From: Nemania diffusa
Taxonomy: Eukaryota > Ascomycota > Sordariomycetes > Xylariales > Xylariaceae
Direction: 5' to 3'
Length of the DNA stretch: 64,000 bases
Assembly: GCA_038501195.1 (NCBI GenBank)
Contig: JBBPUQ010000005.1
Location: 3,658,001-3,722,000 of the forward strand
The notes under the pieces: generated by a model
The model's database searches: none
What the model was told of the DNA's origin: nothing
The model's input: the letters and a program-made list of their open reading frames with translations, nothing else
Program-made: the position numbers and the translations under genes
Part shown: one piece after another, positions 1 to 14,051 of the stretch
Layout of the letters: each line of letters opens with the position of its first letter
Numbering within the stretch: position 1 is the first letter of the stretch

Positions 1-2247
1 TTACATGAAAGCATCAGGGCCTCCGGACACGAGAACAACTTGGCACCTATAACTTCGCTAGACTCATTCATCACACCTCGAAACTCCCAAAACTACAGCG
101 AGAGCGATGCTTCACCAACGTCACTAGTACGCCGTTTACCAAACCACTACTATGTCAGCTCAGATCATCCTCGCAATGATAACTTACAGCGTCCATTACC
201 TACAGTTCCTGGTAATTTGAACATCTCTTATCCTGCCTTGGATAGTTGTGAGCCCATCATACCCTCGATATCTCATGACGATAAGATATCTCCGAGGTCT
301 CACATTCTTACTTCTTGGTGGTGGTGGTGGGAAATATTTGCAATAATACTGAGTATTACAAGCATGATCCTCATCGCTCTCTTATTGTCCAGGATCAATG
401 GCATCCCACTCGAATCCTGGGGGCTTCCGATTGCGCCTCATTCCCTCATAGCTGTCCTGACGACAGTTGGGAAAACAGCCTTGCTCGTGCCAGCAGCGTC
501 TTGTATCAGTCAACTGAAGTGGCGCCATTTCATTAGGCGGCCACGGAAACTAATCGATCTCCAGCACTTCGACGATGCTAGCCGAGGCCCCTGGGGGTCA
601 ACATTATTTGTCTGGCATCTAGCCTTCAGGGCACGACTACTCGTGGCATTAGGATTTTCTCTTGTCACTGTGCTATCACTAGGCATAGACCCCAGCGCCC
701 AGCAAATTCTCGGGTTCCCAGTCAGAGAATCACCATTGAATAATGCGTCAGTCATGCTAGGGACAGCAAGCTTGTATTATTCAAAAGGGTTTCTGGAAAA
801 TACAGGCACTTCCCGTACGTTAACTCTATGCCATATCTTACATTCTCGCAAAATCTCTTAACTAATTATCAATCAGGTGGTACTTGGCAACCAAACTCTG
901 ATCTACTTGCTATACAATCTTCTATTGTCAATGGTGCCACTGGGTCGGCTTTTCAACCTTACTTTAATTGCCCTGCACCGGCATCTCGATGTGTCTGGGA
1001 TACTTTTACAACCTTCGGTATGTGCACTAAGTTTTGGAACGCATCGGGAGAGGCCGTGCCTCATTGTAGTCCGCTAGATCCTGCGGGCACCATGAACTGT
1101 ACCTATAGTTTGCCAGGCATAGATGTTGTTGATGACGAAGACAGCACAATGGTTATGCAGTGGAATAGCGAATCCACAGGGGGAGCTGGTCCATCGACAA
1201 TGGTTTTCCAGTCGCAATTCTCATACAGCGGCATAGACGCGTAAGTCAATTTCACAGTAATATAGTTTCTTGTTTTTAGCCATTTGAGAAGTATGAAGGC
1301 TGCTTTTGAGATTATGATCATATCCTGGAAGCTTTTACACTTCTAAAGCGCTTATGATCGCGCTCAATATCGCACTAATTAACATTGGATTCTTCAGATC
1401 GCGCACTCATATTGGCTCACTTCTCGCCGTGAAAGCCTTGGGGGACGGCTACCCGATCATTGAGACAAACGCAACAGGGGTGTCCGGGATATCACCCCCT
1501 CCTACCGAGGTCTATTATGCAACTTTTGACTGGTGTGCAAAGAAATTCCAAGGCGTCAGCGCCTCTCAGAAACATATTAATCCCAGTCCGGTAACTTCCG
1601 AAGGGCTGACTTATGTTGATACCGTGGAACTTGGGGATGAAGGAAACTTGATGGGCACAAACTATTATACATATGAAGCCAACGTAACTCACTCTAATTT
1701 CAGTGTGTCGATAATGGCATTAGAGTACCTACCTAAGTACCTCGGCACATTACTAACAACCACCGTGTATCACAACATCTACAGACCGGACAACGGCCCC
1801 ACCGACGACCTGCTAGCGGTAGGCTTCGCACTTATGAACTCGAACCTTAGCCATGTCGTTTCGGATATCGCAGAAACACTGACTAATCAAATCCGAAGCA
1901 ACGACCCTGGCGACAACTATAATGCCACTACTACGGCCGGCAAAGCCTTCTTCGACGAACCATATATAGAAGTACAATGGGCGTACCTCGTTCTGCCCCT
2001 CATAGTGACCCTTTTCACAACCATCCTACTTGTCATTACCATCATTGTCACGGATAGACAACCGCTGCTCAAACATTCATCAATGGCGTTGTTAGTCAAT
2101 CGACTACACGGCTGGGCAGATGAAGAGCTGGACGTAAATGGACCGCAGACTCAAGAGAAACTAGATGACCTTGCAGAGGTAATGGTAGCTGGACTAGAAG
2201 ATGATGAGAATGGTAGGATGAGGCTAGTAAGGAAGAAGTTGGAATAG
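1..2247 (+). CDS. DUF3176 family membrane protein (5' partial)
   Basis: Exons 1..814, 877..1240 and 1398..2247; both junctions keep frame (814 gives C plus GT = Arg; 1240 gives GC plus A = Ala). The introns have GTACGT and GTAAGT donors and ACTAAT/TTAACAT branch-like sites. The frame is open from base 1 with no ATG before the first membrane helix, so the true start lies upstream of the window. Recognised as DUF3176 by the arrangement of a Trp-rich membrane entry (WWWWWEIFAI), a second helix after ESWGLPIAPHS, the QLKWRHF and LIDLQHFDDASRGPWGS motifs, a third helix, a long Cys-containing extracytoplasmic region with several Asn-X-Ser/Thr sites, and a last helix (VLPLIVTLFTTILLVITI) before a short acidic cytoplasmic tail. 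Function of the family is unknown; it is widespread in filamentous ascomycetes, often in many copies. Family call firm; role unknown. Confidence 0.85.
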
Positions 2248-2658
2248 TTGCTTTAGATTTGATTACTAGCCACTATTAGGTACTCTATCTGAATATACAG
2301 CGGCTCGTCTCAATATTAACATGCGAAATTGAATGCCTGTGTCGCAAATCAACACGGTAACATGGTCGATATATCTTAAAGACACCCAACTAATCTCACT
2401 ACACTGTCATACTTCGAAACCCGTCAGCAAGCCCCGTAAAACCCCGATTTGAAGAACTTGCAAAAAAGGATCGTAATAAATATACAGATTCAACAAGCCC
2501 AGCTAAAATAGATGCTTTACTCACTCCTACCCGTCTAATCTCTAGCGCTAAATGTGCATATACGCCGAAATATCCCATACCCGAAACCAATCGCACGCTT
2601 TGTCCACGCCGCGTCTACACAACTCTATACACTAAATACTCAAACCCCTAAATCGAGC
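2248..2658. other. convergent intergenic spacer
   Basis: Gene-free stretch between the 3' ends of the DUF3176 gene (+) and the amidohydrolase gene (-). It has A/T-rich stretches such as AATAAATATA near 2470 that could serve 3'-end formation. No gene seen. Confidence 0.6.
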
Positions 2659-4488
2659 TCAGTCGCGGCTATAAACCCTCTTACCCGCAACCCACGTCTC
2701 CCTCACCTTTAAAGCGCGAAGCTCCTCGATATCCGTGTCCTCAAGCGGCTTATCCAGGACAATCCAGTCCGCAAACGCGCCGGGCTGTATAACCCCCGCC
2801 CTACCCTCCATGAACCCACCATACGCAGGGCCTTCAGTAAACCCGCGGATCGCCTCGTCGAGGCTCAGCGCCTCCTCGACATGCCAGCCGTCCGGCGCCC
2901 CGCCGGCGCCGCGGCCGGTGTGCGGGCTCTTGCGCGTCACGGCGGCGTAGATGCCCTGGAAGGGGTCGGCGGGCTCGACGGGGAAGTCGCTGCCGAGCAC
3001 GGGGCGGAGGGACAGGAGTGAGCGCATGCGGTACGCCTCGGTGGCCGTGCGCGCGGGGCCGAGGCGCTGCTCGGCGTAGGCCATGTCCGAGGTGGCGTGC
3101 GTGGGCTGGATGGAGGGGATGAGGCCTATGGCGCGCATGCGGGCCTGGTCGGCCGGGTGGATGATCTGCGCGTGCTCGAGGCGGAAGCGGTGGCGTGCCT
3201 GGCAGGTGGACAGGGGGGAGCAGGGGCAGAGGAGGCGGAGGGCGGCGGTCTGGGCGTCGATGGCGTGCCGGTTTGCGAGGTCGCCGATGGCGTGGATGTT
3301 TACTTGGAAGCCCTTTGTGGCCCAGGAGACGGCGCGGTAGGTTAGTTCCGATGCGTTCACGAGGAGGGAGCCGGAGACGCCGGGCCGGTCGGAGTAGTCG
3401 TCGATCATTGCGCTGCCCCAGCTGCCGAGGGCGCCATCTGTGTGAAGTGTCAGGAACCGAATTTTATAGAAAGTTTTGGTCATATGTACTACGCACCTGC
3501 GAATAGTTTGACGCTCTGGATACTCAAAAACCCGTTCGGGTCATTGTATCGCTCGACTGGATCAGGGCAGATGGCGTTTCGATCGTAGTATTCCGCCATC
3601 GCGTAGACTCTGACCGTCCAATCCTCGCCTCCTGCCAGCTCTTTGAAAAGCTCAAGATTTTCAGCATTAACTCCCGCATCGTGCATTCCCACCAATCCGT
3701 ACTGGTTGAGTTGTTTCATTGCGCTCTTCAGGAAGCCTGCTTTCTTCTTGCTGTCCGCCTTCGGCCACAGATCCATGACAGGAAAGACGGCATTATCGCA
3801 GAAGACACCCATTCCCGGGTTTCTAACGATCTCACCTCCTGGAACGTCAGGTATATCATCTGGCAGTAAATCCAGGACGGCCTGGGACACCCATATGCAA
3901 TGCACGTCGACTCGATCGAGCATGATATATAAGTCTTTCAGGTCCTTGTCTGCCGCAAAATCGTCCTTTTAAAGAATGTCAGTCCTGTAAAATACAGATA
4001 ATAAAGCACACAATGTCTTGCGAGGGTGACAGACATAAACTCACAGCAGTCGGCATAGCTCCAAGAGCCATTTGATCCCAGCCAACGCCCCTAATCCATT
4101 CCTGCGCAGATCCCGCGCCGGGATGTTCGTCTACATACTTGTGGACACGACCTCTAATCTCATTCATGGTCTTCGAACCAAATAGGTCGACAGAGTTGAG
4201 AAATTCGCCATACTGAAGCAGATGTCCATGGCCGTCCCAAAGACCCGGCATGGCATATCCGGGATGGGCAGTCTCGGCGAGCTTCGAGTCGCTGCTCACG
4301 CTAAAAACTTTGGAAAACTTTCCCGTAGATGATACGGAGAAGCAGTTCACACCTGCATCGACTGCCCCATTTGTTCGGATGCCTTGATAACAATGTGTCT
4401 CGGCGAAGAATAAGTCGGCGAAATTCTGACCAAATCTGACTATGCTTCCAAGCCCAACCAGGGCAGCCACCGAGTATAGCGATGCCAT
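2659..4488 (-). CDS. amidohydrolase family 3 protein (YtcJ-like metal-dependent hydrolase)
   Basis: Coding order 4488..4045, 3965..3497, 3437..2659; introns 3966-4044 and 3438-3496 with GTGAGT and GTGCGT donors. Splicing gives 563 aa and restores the family motif KLFADGALGSWGSAM exactly at the second junction. Residues about 1-28 form a hydrophobic N-terminal segment (MASLYSVAALVGLGSIVRFG), so an ER signal or membrane anchor is possible. Metal-site motifs are visible: the HxH of PGLWDGHGH near residue 83, HAIGD, the RLEHAQ segment and a late LGSDFPVEP loop carrying the expected Asp. The family hydrolyses C-N bonds of amide-like or cyclic substrates in a TIM-barrel; the substrate cannot be read from sequence. 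GC-rich third positions in exon 3 explain several long antisense frames. Divergent from the phosphatase gene at 5699. Confidence 0.9.
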
Positions 4489-5698
4489 CTTCTTATTTTT
4501 GTTCTCTTTTTCTTTGCAGTAACTTCATGCGAAGATAGGGGCGAATGCCACCTAGAAAAAGCTAGGTTGTCTCAATGCAATATACCTACACTATCAAGAT
4601 GGATATCTTATTTAAACCAGGGCCAGAAGAGTTTCAAAAGGCATGTCTTCCTGTAGAAAACAATTCTCTAGCACATCACTAACTCAACAAGTGGTGAACA
4701 TGATGACCAAGTCGCCTTTCTCTAGTAACGAATAGATAGAGCCTTGGTGTTTAAAGTTGTGGGCGGGGACTGATAGGCTGCCCAGTTATCACACTGATAG
4801 GAGCCGTTTACTTGGACCTGTCTTGCGTTGGAAGAGACAAGAATACTGTCACATTGTGTAGTCACATTTCATGCTCTCCAACATAGGTACCTGCAAACAC
4901 TGCCCAGCGCGAGATCGGACAGTGTCTGGTCTGACTTGATTGGCTTAAGTTTGTATGCCACTACTTGGGCCAGGTGGGTTAGGTACCTAGATAAGATAAC
5001 ATTAGCTGCATCTTGTTGTACCTGCATGGTCTACTAAATTCAAGTCTCCTTAGCAACTCTAAATTACAAACTACTACGTATAGACATAATTATAGAGAAT
5101 AAGGATTATATGTATATAAATTTATATCAAAGGCTTCAGGACTACCTGCCTCTTTGAAACAAGGAGAAAAAATCGACTGACACGTATGCAGTCAACTTCT
5201 TATGTGGTCTTGAAGCTCACATATCAAGTCACACGTATAACAGCGCCACGAAAATGGATTCTACGTACGAACATAAAAGTGCTCTAACTTCATATACCTT
5301 CAATCAGACTTAAAATGACAAATATAACATCCTCGCAATTCGTTTCTAAATCGTTTCAGTGTTAACGAACAATAAAACCCATGATGCCAAGTACTAAGTG
5401 GGGGCGGGGATGAGTTCCAAGTCTGATGATCAGTACCTATTCAGAAACTGTCACCGACGACGATAGTATACCATATCCCTACATTCTTGTATGTCCTCGT
5501 ATTCGAATCACAGTTAAGAACCTTGGGGTCGGTCGAGTATCACAAAGAGCCAAACACTTCGGGAATCAAAACAAGACAAGTTTCCGTCTCTTCCATCAGC
5601 TTAGAAGCCAGGTGCTTATAAGCTACCCCGCTGCAATCACAACAATTCCAATATTTAGGCATCACTTATTCCTCAAGTATCCAACTCACCTCCCCAAA
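4489..5698. other. divergent intergenic region
   Basis: Shared upstream region of the amidohydrolase (-) and phosphatase (+) genes. AT-rich with a TATATAAATTTATAT tract near 5110-5124. The phosphatase frame stays open upstream of its ATG to about 5426, but that part has no family similarity and is read as leader. No gene seen. Confidence 0.55.
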
Positions 5699-6657
5699 AT
5701 GGCCACCGCAAAAGCCGACCTCCTCAAGCTCGCCTCGACAGACGTGAAGACGGCGCTGTCACCAGAGCAATACGGCCCCGTGCTCACCTCGGCGCCGTTC
5801 ATCCACGTAGCCGGGACCTTCAACACGCGGGACCTCGGCCTCGTGCCCGACAGCCCGCTGCGCGCGCACTACGCCTTCCGCTCCGGCGCCCTCGGCGGCC
5901 TCACGGACGCCGGCAAGGCCACACTGACGAGCCAGCTCGGCGTGAAGCGCGTCTTCGACCTGCGCTCGCCCGAGGAGCGCGAGCGCATGCCCGACCCGGC
6001 CATCGCGGGCGTCGAGAACACGTGGGTCCGGAGCAGCAGGCCGGACTCGAGGCCAGACTTAAACCGCTTCGTCGCGGGCGAGGGCGAGGTGGGGTACGAG
6101 GGCATGTACCTCGAGGTCGCTGAGGTGTACGCCGAGAGCTGGAAGGCTATCCTCGAGCATGTCAGGGATCGGCCGCTGGATCCGTTTCTGGTGCATTGTA
6201 CGGGTGAGTGACGGGCGCACGCTCTTATCTCTACCCGATTGATATGCACATATAGTACATACTTGCGACGATGAAAGTCTATGGAATGCGATGATGATGT
6301 GAAACTAACAAACGCCCTTATGTAGCCGGACGGGACAGAACGGGCGTCTTCGGCGGCCTGCTCCTCGCCCTCGCCGGCGCGTCTGAGGATGCCATCGCCA
6401 CGGACTGGCAGCTGTCGCGCATCGGCACCGAGCCCGTGCGCGCCATGCTCCTCGAGTTCGCGAGGAACGGCACGGATGCCTACGGCGAGGACCAGCCCGG
6501 GTTCTACAACCTGGTGAGTTTGAGGAAGTCTTGCTGGCGGGCGTTTGTAGCGGCTCTGGAGAAGCAGTATGGTGGGTTTGAGGGGTTCGTTACGGGTAAG
6601 CTGGGCTTCTCACAGCAGGATCTCGTAACGATCAAGAAGAACTTGACAAGTGCTTGA
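5699..6657 (+). CDS. tyrosine-protein phosphatase (Y_phosphatase3 / dual-specificity type)
   Basis: Exons 5699..6203 and 6326..6657 (278 aa); the intron has a GTGAGT donor and TATGTAG acceptor. The junction falls inside the catalytic loop and joins HCT to AGRDRTG, restoring the CX5R signature HCTAGRDRTG near residue 165 (nucleophile Cys, phosphate-binding Arg). N-terminal family marks are GTFNTRDLG, FRSGALGGLTDAGK and VFDLRSPEERERMPDP; the C-terminal part carries the helical FGFSQQDL-like end (LGFSQQDLVTIKKNL). The chosen ATG lies in a CAAAATGG context with the family-typical short N-terminus. The family dephosphorylates protein phosphotyrosine or, in some members, phosphoinositides or inositol pyrophosphates. 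Substrate unknown. Exon 1 is strongly GC3-biased. Confidence 0.9.
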
Positions 6658-7584
6658 ATTACTTAGTGATGTATAGATACATAGCGACGGCGAAAGAGCG
6701 AGCCTGTTTGTTCAGTTATCTTCAGATATAAATACTATACTTAGATTCTAGATCATATGATAAAGCTTCGTGCTTTCTTAGTTGCTTGCCAGAAGGTACG
6801 CGACAGCTGCTTGGATCGAATACATCTCCAGCCTTTGCTCAGTTTTTAGTTGACATAGGTAGTGGCTGAATTTTGCTATCTTAAGATAGGTAGAATAAAT
6901 TGTTCTATGTACAAATCCCGCCCTAATTTCATCTGTTAAACATCCAACACTCTCACCAGCTACGTCTTTGAGAAACAGTCACCGTATCATTACACAACGT
7001 CGTCATAAATAGGTAGGTAAGGGAAACACGTATCTAGCACGTATGCCGCCTACGATCTTGGATTGGCTTGATTTGTCTTTGTATTTGGTATGGCTATTTA
7101 AACAGAGGAGGGGTGACATCACTGACAGCCATACGCTAACCCCCGCCAAAATGCCCCGCGCTAGCCTAGCGCCTCTACGTCATAGGGGACTTTGTGGCGC
7201 AAGGACCCTAAAACTAACCATCTGATATGTAGGTACCTCGATCTGTCCCGATTATACAGATCCCTACGTAGGGCTTGACATCATGAGTGTCGTAAGGTGG
7301 TGTGTGGCTGTAGAGCCTCGACGGCATGATAGGTCAAATATTGAGTTCGCAAGTTCCCGAACAAAGATCCCCCGTTCGTAGATCACTCATTTCCAAGTTT
7401 TGGGCCCGATAGTCTGAAGATAAAAATTGTATTTAAGAGCAGTTATATCCCCGGATCTGTTGCATGCTATTATAACTCATACCAAGAACAAACTGTTCGA
7501 ATCAATACACAAGAAAATTCTCAGTGCTATCAACACTATCAACCAAAATCCACTATTCAAACACCAGCAATCTAATAACCCAAG
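6658..7584. other. intergenic region
   Basis: Between the phosphatase 3' end and the small basic-protein gene. A TATTTAAA tract occurs near 7095. The last 150 nt before 7585 are A/C-rich and look like a fungal 5' leader. No gene seen. Confidence 0.5.
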
Positions 7585-7906
7585 ATGCCTTTCCGTCACC
7601 ACCACACTACCACTGGAACCACCACCCACCGACGTGGCTTCTTCTCTCGGGCCCGCCCCGTGCATCATCAAAAGCGCCATGCAACACTCGGCGACAAAGT
7701 CAGCGGCGCGCTCTTGAAGCTCAAGGGCACGATCACGCACCGACCGGGGCAAAAGGTACGTCTTATTATCTAATCCATCTACTCATCGTAGACTATATTT
7801 ACCTTGAATCGTGACTAACGAATCATAATAGGCTGCCGGCACTCGCCGCATGCACGGCACCGATGGCCGGGGAAGCCATCGTAGCTCTCGTCGGAGATAC
7901 TACTAG
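7585..7906 (+). CDS. conserved small basic His/Arg-rich protein (81 aa)
   Basis: Exons 7585..7755 and 7832..7906, joined in phase 0 at AAG|GTACGT ... CATAATAG|GCT, with a GTGACTAAC branch site 21 nt before the acceptor. The 81-residue product starts MPFRHHHTTTGTTTHRRG, has a central GDKVSGALLKLKGTITHRPG segment, and ends AAGTRRMHGTDGRGSHRSS plus an Arg-rich RRRYY tail. I recall proteins of this architecture (His/Thr-rich start, GDKxxGAxxxxKGxxTxRPGxKAAGTRRMxGTDGRG end) in many filamentous ascomycetes, but no assigned function. No signal peptide or membrane helix. The second exon is only 25 codons, so simple frame-length gene finding would miss or truncate it. Confidence 0.8.
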
Positions 7907-9298
7907 ACATGGAACATGATGAATACCATGTCAAAGTCCGGGCGAGAAGAGAGAAGAGAAATGGATACTTGTCAATGTGACGACGAGATTACGATTAACG
8001 ATACCCACTGTAACATATTTTACCATATTGGCTTGTAAGATATCCGCGGGATGATAGACAGACACCTAGTTAGATGCTATCAGATTATATAGCTGCCTGA
8101 TCAATACACATCAGAAAAATGAGAAAAAAATCATATACAAAAAAATCCTCCCACGTGTTCTAAACGCTTTGACATGCAGTGTGTATAAGACTAATTAGTT
8201 TAGATAGGAGGCCGGCAACGGAGCCGTTTTCCGGCGGTCTGGAGAAATACTGGCGACGTCCCCGCACTGCCGAGTCTCACGATGGTAACAAAGTCTAATA
8301 TCGCCCTGTCTTCGCTATCTATTACATTTGGAATTGGGTTCATTAGATAAGCAGCAATTTGCTATACCGAAGTCGTTGCTCCGCGTGTGAAAGAGGGGAG
8401 GTTCAAGGAAAGGTTTGTGAGAATTGCCACGCAATATTGGTAGGTAAATAGGGCCAAATTTCCGCGACGTTGAATTTCGGCTTTTATGTAAGTATTTTCT
8501 AGAAAGGCCATCGTGACTATAAGATTGTTGACTCTAGTGATATCTATCGGCGCAAACATCTCGATACCTACCTGTCTAGGGAACCGGCCATGAACCCCGT
8601 TCGCCCGCTCAGGTGCTAACTATCTCGACTACTAGTCCGCAATGTACTTCTAGCTTTTTGGTTCTACCAACAGACAGAATTGTTCTAGACTTGGTTCCTC
8701 CGATTCCACACATGATATCCAGACGTAACCCCTATAACTAAGCACTACCACCCCATCTGCGCTGCTTTAACAGAGCCGGCTGCCCCGGCGAATGAGGACC
8801 AAGAGCCAACGTCGTGACTTGAGCCTCATGTTAGAGAGCGCCGTGGGCCGGTGCACCTGCATCCCATGACTGAGTCTCACCGTATCTTCACATGGATAAT
8901 GCATTGCGCAAACAACTGCCAGATGTCGTGCGAGCCGATAAAGGAGTTGGGGGACTTCGATATGCGCGCGAGGTTGAGATTTGGTTCACTTATCTCCGGC
9001 CTCATATCGTGATCACACGGCGACGAAGGCTGGTAAGTTTTACGTGAGAGTTCCGTCGCGCGGCATCCGAGCCCGTCATCGGTGGGCTTGATGAGAGTAT
9101 ATGTTCGCCGTCTGCTTCTCTCTTTGTATGTGTATATTTGGGTATGTGTATGAGCTTCTAGGAAACCTGGGATATATATGAACCCACACACAACCCAATA
9201 CTTGTATCTCGTTAAAGGTTGTTTTGGCAGTGTTTTGGGTTGCCCACCTAGCTTCAAAATATCCCAGAAAGGTCAATACTAGCACTAGCCTAGCTATC
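7907..9298. other. intergenic region
   Basis: About 1.4 kb between the small basic protein and the MFS gene. Several short frames occur on both strands without recognisable composition or motifs. No gene seen. Confidence 0.5.
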
Positions 9299-10937
9299 AT
9301 GGGCCACGACGACATTGAAATCGGGGTTATGCCCATAGGCCAAACTCCAGAGAGCACATCACCCGACACCGCTTACGGCGAGAAAAATAGCGATGGAGGA
9401 TCCGCCGTAGTTATCGACACTCCGCTGCCGAACGAAGCCGACTTCACACAGCGGCAAGAGTTTTCTCTGCCACCTGTGGACGGTGGGAAAGATGCCTGGC
9501 TTTTCCTGGCGGCTGTTTTCGTGGTGGACGGTCTGGTATGGGGTATGTATTTCCCACCTTGTCTTCGGGTTTAACAGCCCTCCTCCTGTTGAGGTAGCCA
9601 TGGCGAGGCAATTATACTCAGCTTTCATGTTTCTTAGGCTTCCCATTTGCTTTTGGCGTCTTCCAGAACTACTACAATTCCCACCAGCCGTTCGCTGGAC
9701 AGCCTAGCATAGTGGTCATTGGCACCAGCAGTATGGGCGTCATGTACTTGACAGCGCCGATTATCATGGGTTTTGCTCAATCGTTTGGGCGCTGGACGAG
9801 ATGGAACCCCCTTATCGGTCTCGTCATCATGGCCCTGGCGTTAGCGCTGAGCTCATTCGCGACGTCGACGACGCACTTGATTTTATCCCAGGGGATCCTG
9901 TATGGTTTGGGTGGCGGTATCTCCCACTGTTCCTGTATCGTGGTAAGTTCTATCTCAATACTTACCACTCCATATACCTAAAGAGCCGGTCAAACCCCCG
10001 TAAAACAGAGGGCTGCCTCAACCTGAAACCGAGAAATCGTAGAGAACCTACCAACTGACGTTATCGTTAGTTATTGGGCGAATGGTTCGTCAACAGAAAG
10101 GGATTAGCTTATGGAATCATGTGGTCTGGGACAGGACTAGCAGGTGTTGTCCTGCCTCTGCTCTTAGAATCGCTCCTGGATTCTCTCGGCTTCCGCAATA
10201 CACTACGGCTATGGGCAGGCCTGATGATCGTGCTAGCGGCACCGCTCACCTTCTTCATCAAACCCCGTCTTCCACCATCGGCGACAAGCCACGTCAGGCG
10301 CTTCAATCTCTGGTTTCTCGTATCGCCAGCCTTCCTAGTGTACCAGACAGCCAACATCGTTGAGTCGATGGGCTTTTTCCTCCCGAGCATTTATCTGCCA
10401 ACGTACGCAAGCGGGACACTGGGTGCATCCTCTCTCTCAGCGGCCACGACAATCCTGCTTATCAATATTGCTTCCGTTTTCGGATGTGTGTCAATGGGTT
10501 GGTTTATAGACAGATTTCACGTCACAACTTGCATCATCCTATCCACGATCGGGGCTACGGTAAGCGTATTGGTGATCTGGGGGCTGTCGTCGTCCCTGGG
10601 ACTTCTGTACCTCTTCTGCATCGCCTATGGCCTTTTTGCAGGGTCTTTCACATCCGCATGGCCCGGCATCATGAGAGATATGACGCAGCTGGGAAAAGAC
10701 AGCCATAAGGTGCCTGTCGATCCGAATATGGTGTTTGGGTTCCTATGCGCGGGACGAGGGATCGGGAATGTGATCTCTGGGCCTTTGAGCGAGAGTCTGA
10801 TGCGTGGCTTGCCGTGGAAAGGAGAGACGGCGGCGTACGGCTACGGTAGTGGCTATGGTAGCCTGATCGTCTTTACGGGTGTGACGGCTCTGCTCGGCGG
10901 CGCAAGCTTTGTTTGGAGACGTCTTGGTCTTTTATAA
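9299..10937 (+). CDS. MFS transporter, monocarboxylate (MCT) type
   Basis: Exons 9299..9542, 9638..9942, 10071..10937 (471 aa); donors GTATGT and GTAAGT. Junctions give VDGLVWG|FPFAFGVFQNYY and the in-phase V|LLGEWFVNRKGLAYG. A cytoplasmic acidic N-terminus of about 60 residues is followed by roughly 12 hydrophobic segments. The EWFVNRKGLAYGIMWSGTGL stretch and the DAWLFLAAVFVVDGLVWGFPFAFG first helix are typical of fungal monocarboxylate-porter-like MFS proteins (Mch/MCT). It sits in the plasma or an internal membrane; substrate cannot be inferred, and many fungal members do not carry monocarboxylates. The gene stands alone with no biosynthetic neighbours. Confidence 0.88.
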
Positions 10938-11884
10938 CGCCTACTCTAGCATGAGATTATCACGACATGGAGCAATGGATGCTAGCGATAATTTGGAAGG
11001 TTTTGTTTATTTCGGACATGGAAGATAGGCTATACAAAAATAGAAGTGATGAATATGCGTAATGTAGAAAAAGCATTTGCTCTCATTTGGGACTGTTAAA
11101 CATCTCCCCCATAGAGTATTATGAACCAATGAACCAGATGGAGAAAGTTAGGTACTGACCACGGAATCTACTATAACTGGATAAGCCGAGGGCTGTTTGT
11201 ATTTTTGTGGGCACCGGTTATACTAAAAACTCCACGGAAGGAAAGCGAAGCCGAACCTCGGCGGGGAAGCCGTCTCCCGCGCTCCGAGGGGCAAACCGAA
11301 GTAGCGAATTTGATGCCATAGGAGAGACAGCCAATGGGAGGCAGGGAGATACTAAGGTGCGACGTTTAATGGGAGAGAAAAGGCTTCTTAGGCTTCGGCT
11401 CAGCTCTCCACCCGACGATTGCGGCTTGCGCTAGCACCTGGAAATCTGACACACTTACGGTACTGACCAGTCTTTTCTCCATGTAGCCACATACATATCT
11501 GTACATATCCTTACATCTTGCATTCTCCGTACACCGCATTGCCAATCGAGTGGTAGAAGAGGGTTACACTTACTGCCCATCATCTGCATAGCGTATATAT
11601 TGTCCAGTCTGGTTGTGCACTATCTCACCGGGTCTCTTACTCTTCCGTTATCTAGAGCTGTCTAGTCTAATAATATCGGCGTCTGAAGAGTAGGTACATT
11701 ATAGGCTAGGTTACGGATCTCGGTGCATCCGATCTATCGTACTCTTCAATCTTTTCCACATACAAATCCCTACCTACCTACTCTACAAGTACACTCGACA
11801 CCAGCCTCGCTATATTTGTGCTTGCCTTTGACTTCGACTTCGCCTTCTACCCTCATATAGTCATAGAATAAAAAGACAAGCACA
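10938..11884. other. intergenic region, leader of the ALAD gene
   Basis: Gene-free stretch. The last 150 nt are pyrimidine-rich with CTACCTACCTACT, consistent with a fungal promoter/leader for the gene at 11885. No other gene seen. Confidence 0.5.
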
Positions 11885-13147
<1,263 letters not shown>

Positions 13148-14051
13148 ACTTTTCTCATTTTGCTTGGAATTGCGCATTGCTTGTAGGGAATGAATGGTGA
13201 GCTGGCGTTTGGGGCACGGCGATCATGTATTGCGGGCGTTTTAATGGGAAGCGGTATGCGGCGATGAATTGAAACGGGATGAAATCAATTAGCATTAAAG
13301 ATCTAACGGCATGGTTATTGCATTGCAATCTGATCTGGCTCTAAAAGACGGTCAATATCAGTCGGCTCATCTCGGCAGTGTTAGCTTGAGCCGGGATTTA
13401 TAGGTAGAAGGGGAAATAGCATCTCAGTATAGATATATCTTTGCTATGTCTGGCTGATTCCTGCCTAACTCGGGTCTCAGCACTCAGAAATAAATAAAAA
13501 GCGTTTATTTACAGTTAATTACAAGACCTGGACCGCAAATTCACAAATGAATATGGACCTGACTGTCAACAATTCATAAATCTTCATTCATTGCGATGCT
13601 AGCGGGCTAGTTGTCCATCTAACAACTGTCCTGATACTATGTATGTACTAAGGAGCTCACTGATTCAGCACTCTCATCCTCACAGATCTGTAAAAGCGTC
13701 TACCTAGCATGACATGTGCTTGCTTGTTTCAGCGATTGACTGGTTGAGTAGTCATGTCCCGTCAGCGGATAGTCCTTCGTTCCGTCCTTACCATGAGCGG
13801 TCACATGACAAGGCTCCTTCAGTAAATGAAATCCGGGACATGGTTTCTTTTATACACTTCATCAAGTATACCCGCACCGAACCCCCAAAAGAACGCCGCC
13901 AACGCCTCTATGATCATCAGACCATTTCACCTTACCAAATCTTTCTTTCTTTTTTCCTTTACAGCGGGTATGGCATGCTTGAGCTGATGTTTGCTTGAAG
14001 TCACTTATACAGGTGAGTGAATCTCGCACCGGTCTGAGCGATGTCATCTTG
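13148..14051. other. convergent intergenic spacer
   Basis: Between the 3' ends of the ALAD (+) and ISWI (-) genes. AT-rich with AATAAATAAAAAGC near 13489-13502. A 94-codon frame at 13714-13998 has no recognisable features and reads into the 3' region of the ISWI gene. No gene seen. Confidence 0.5.
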
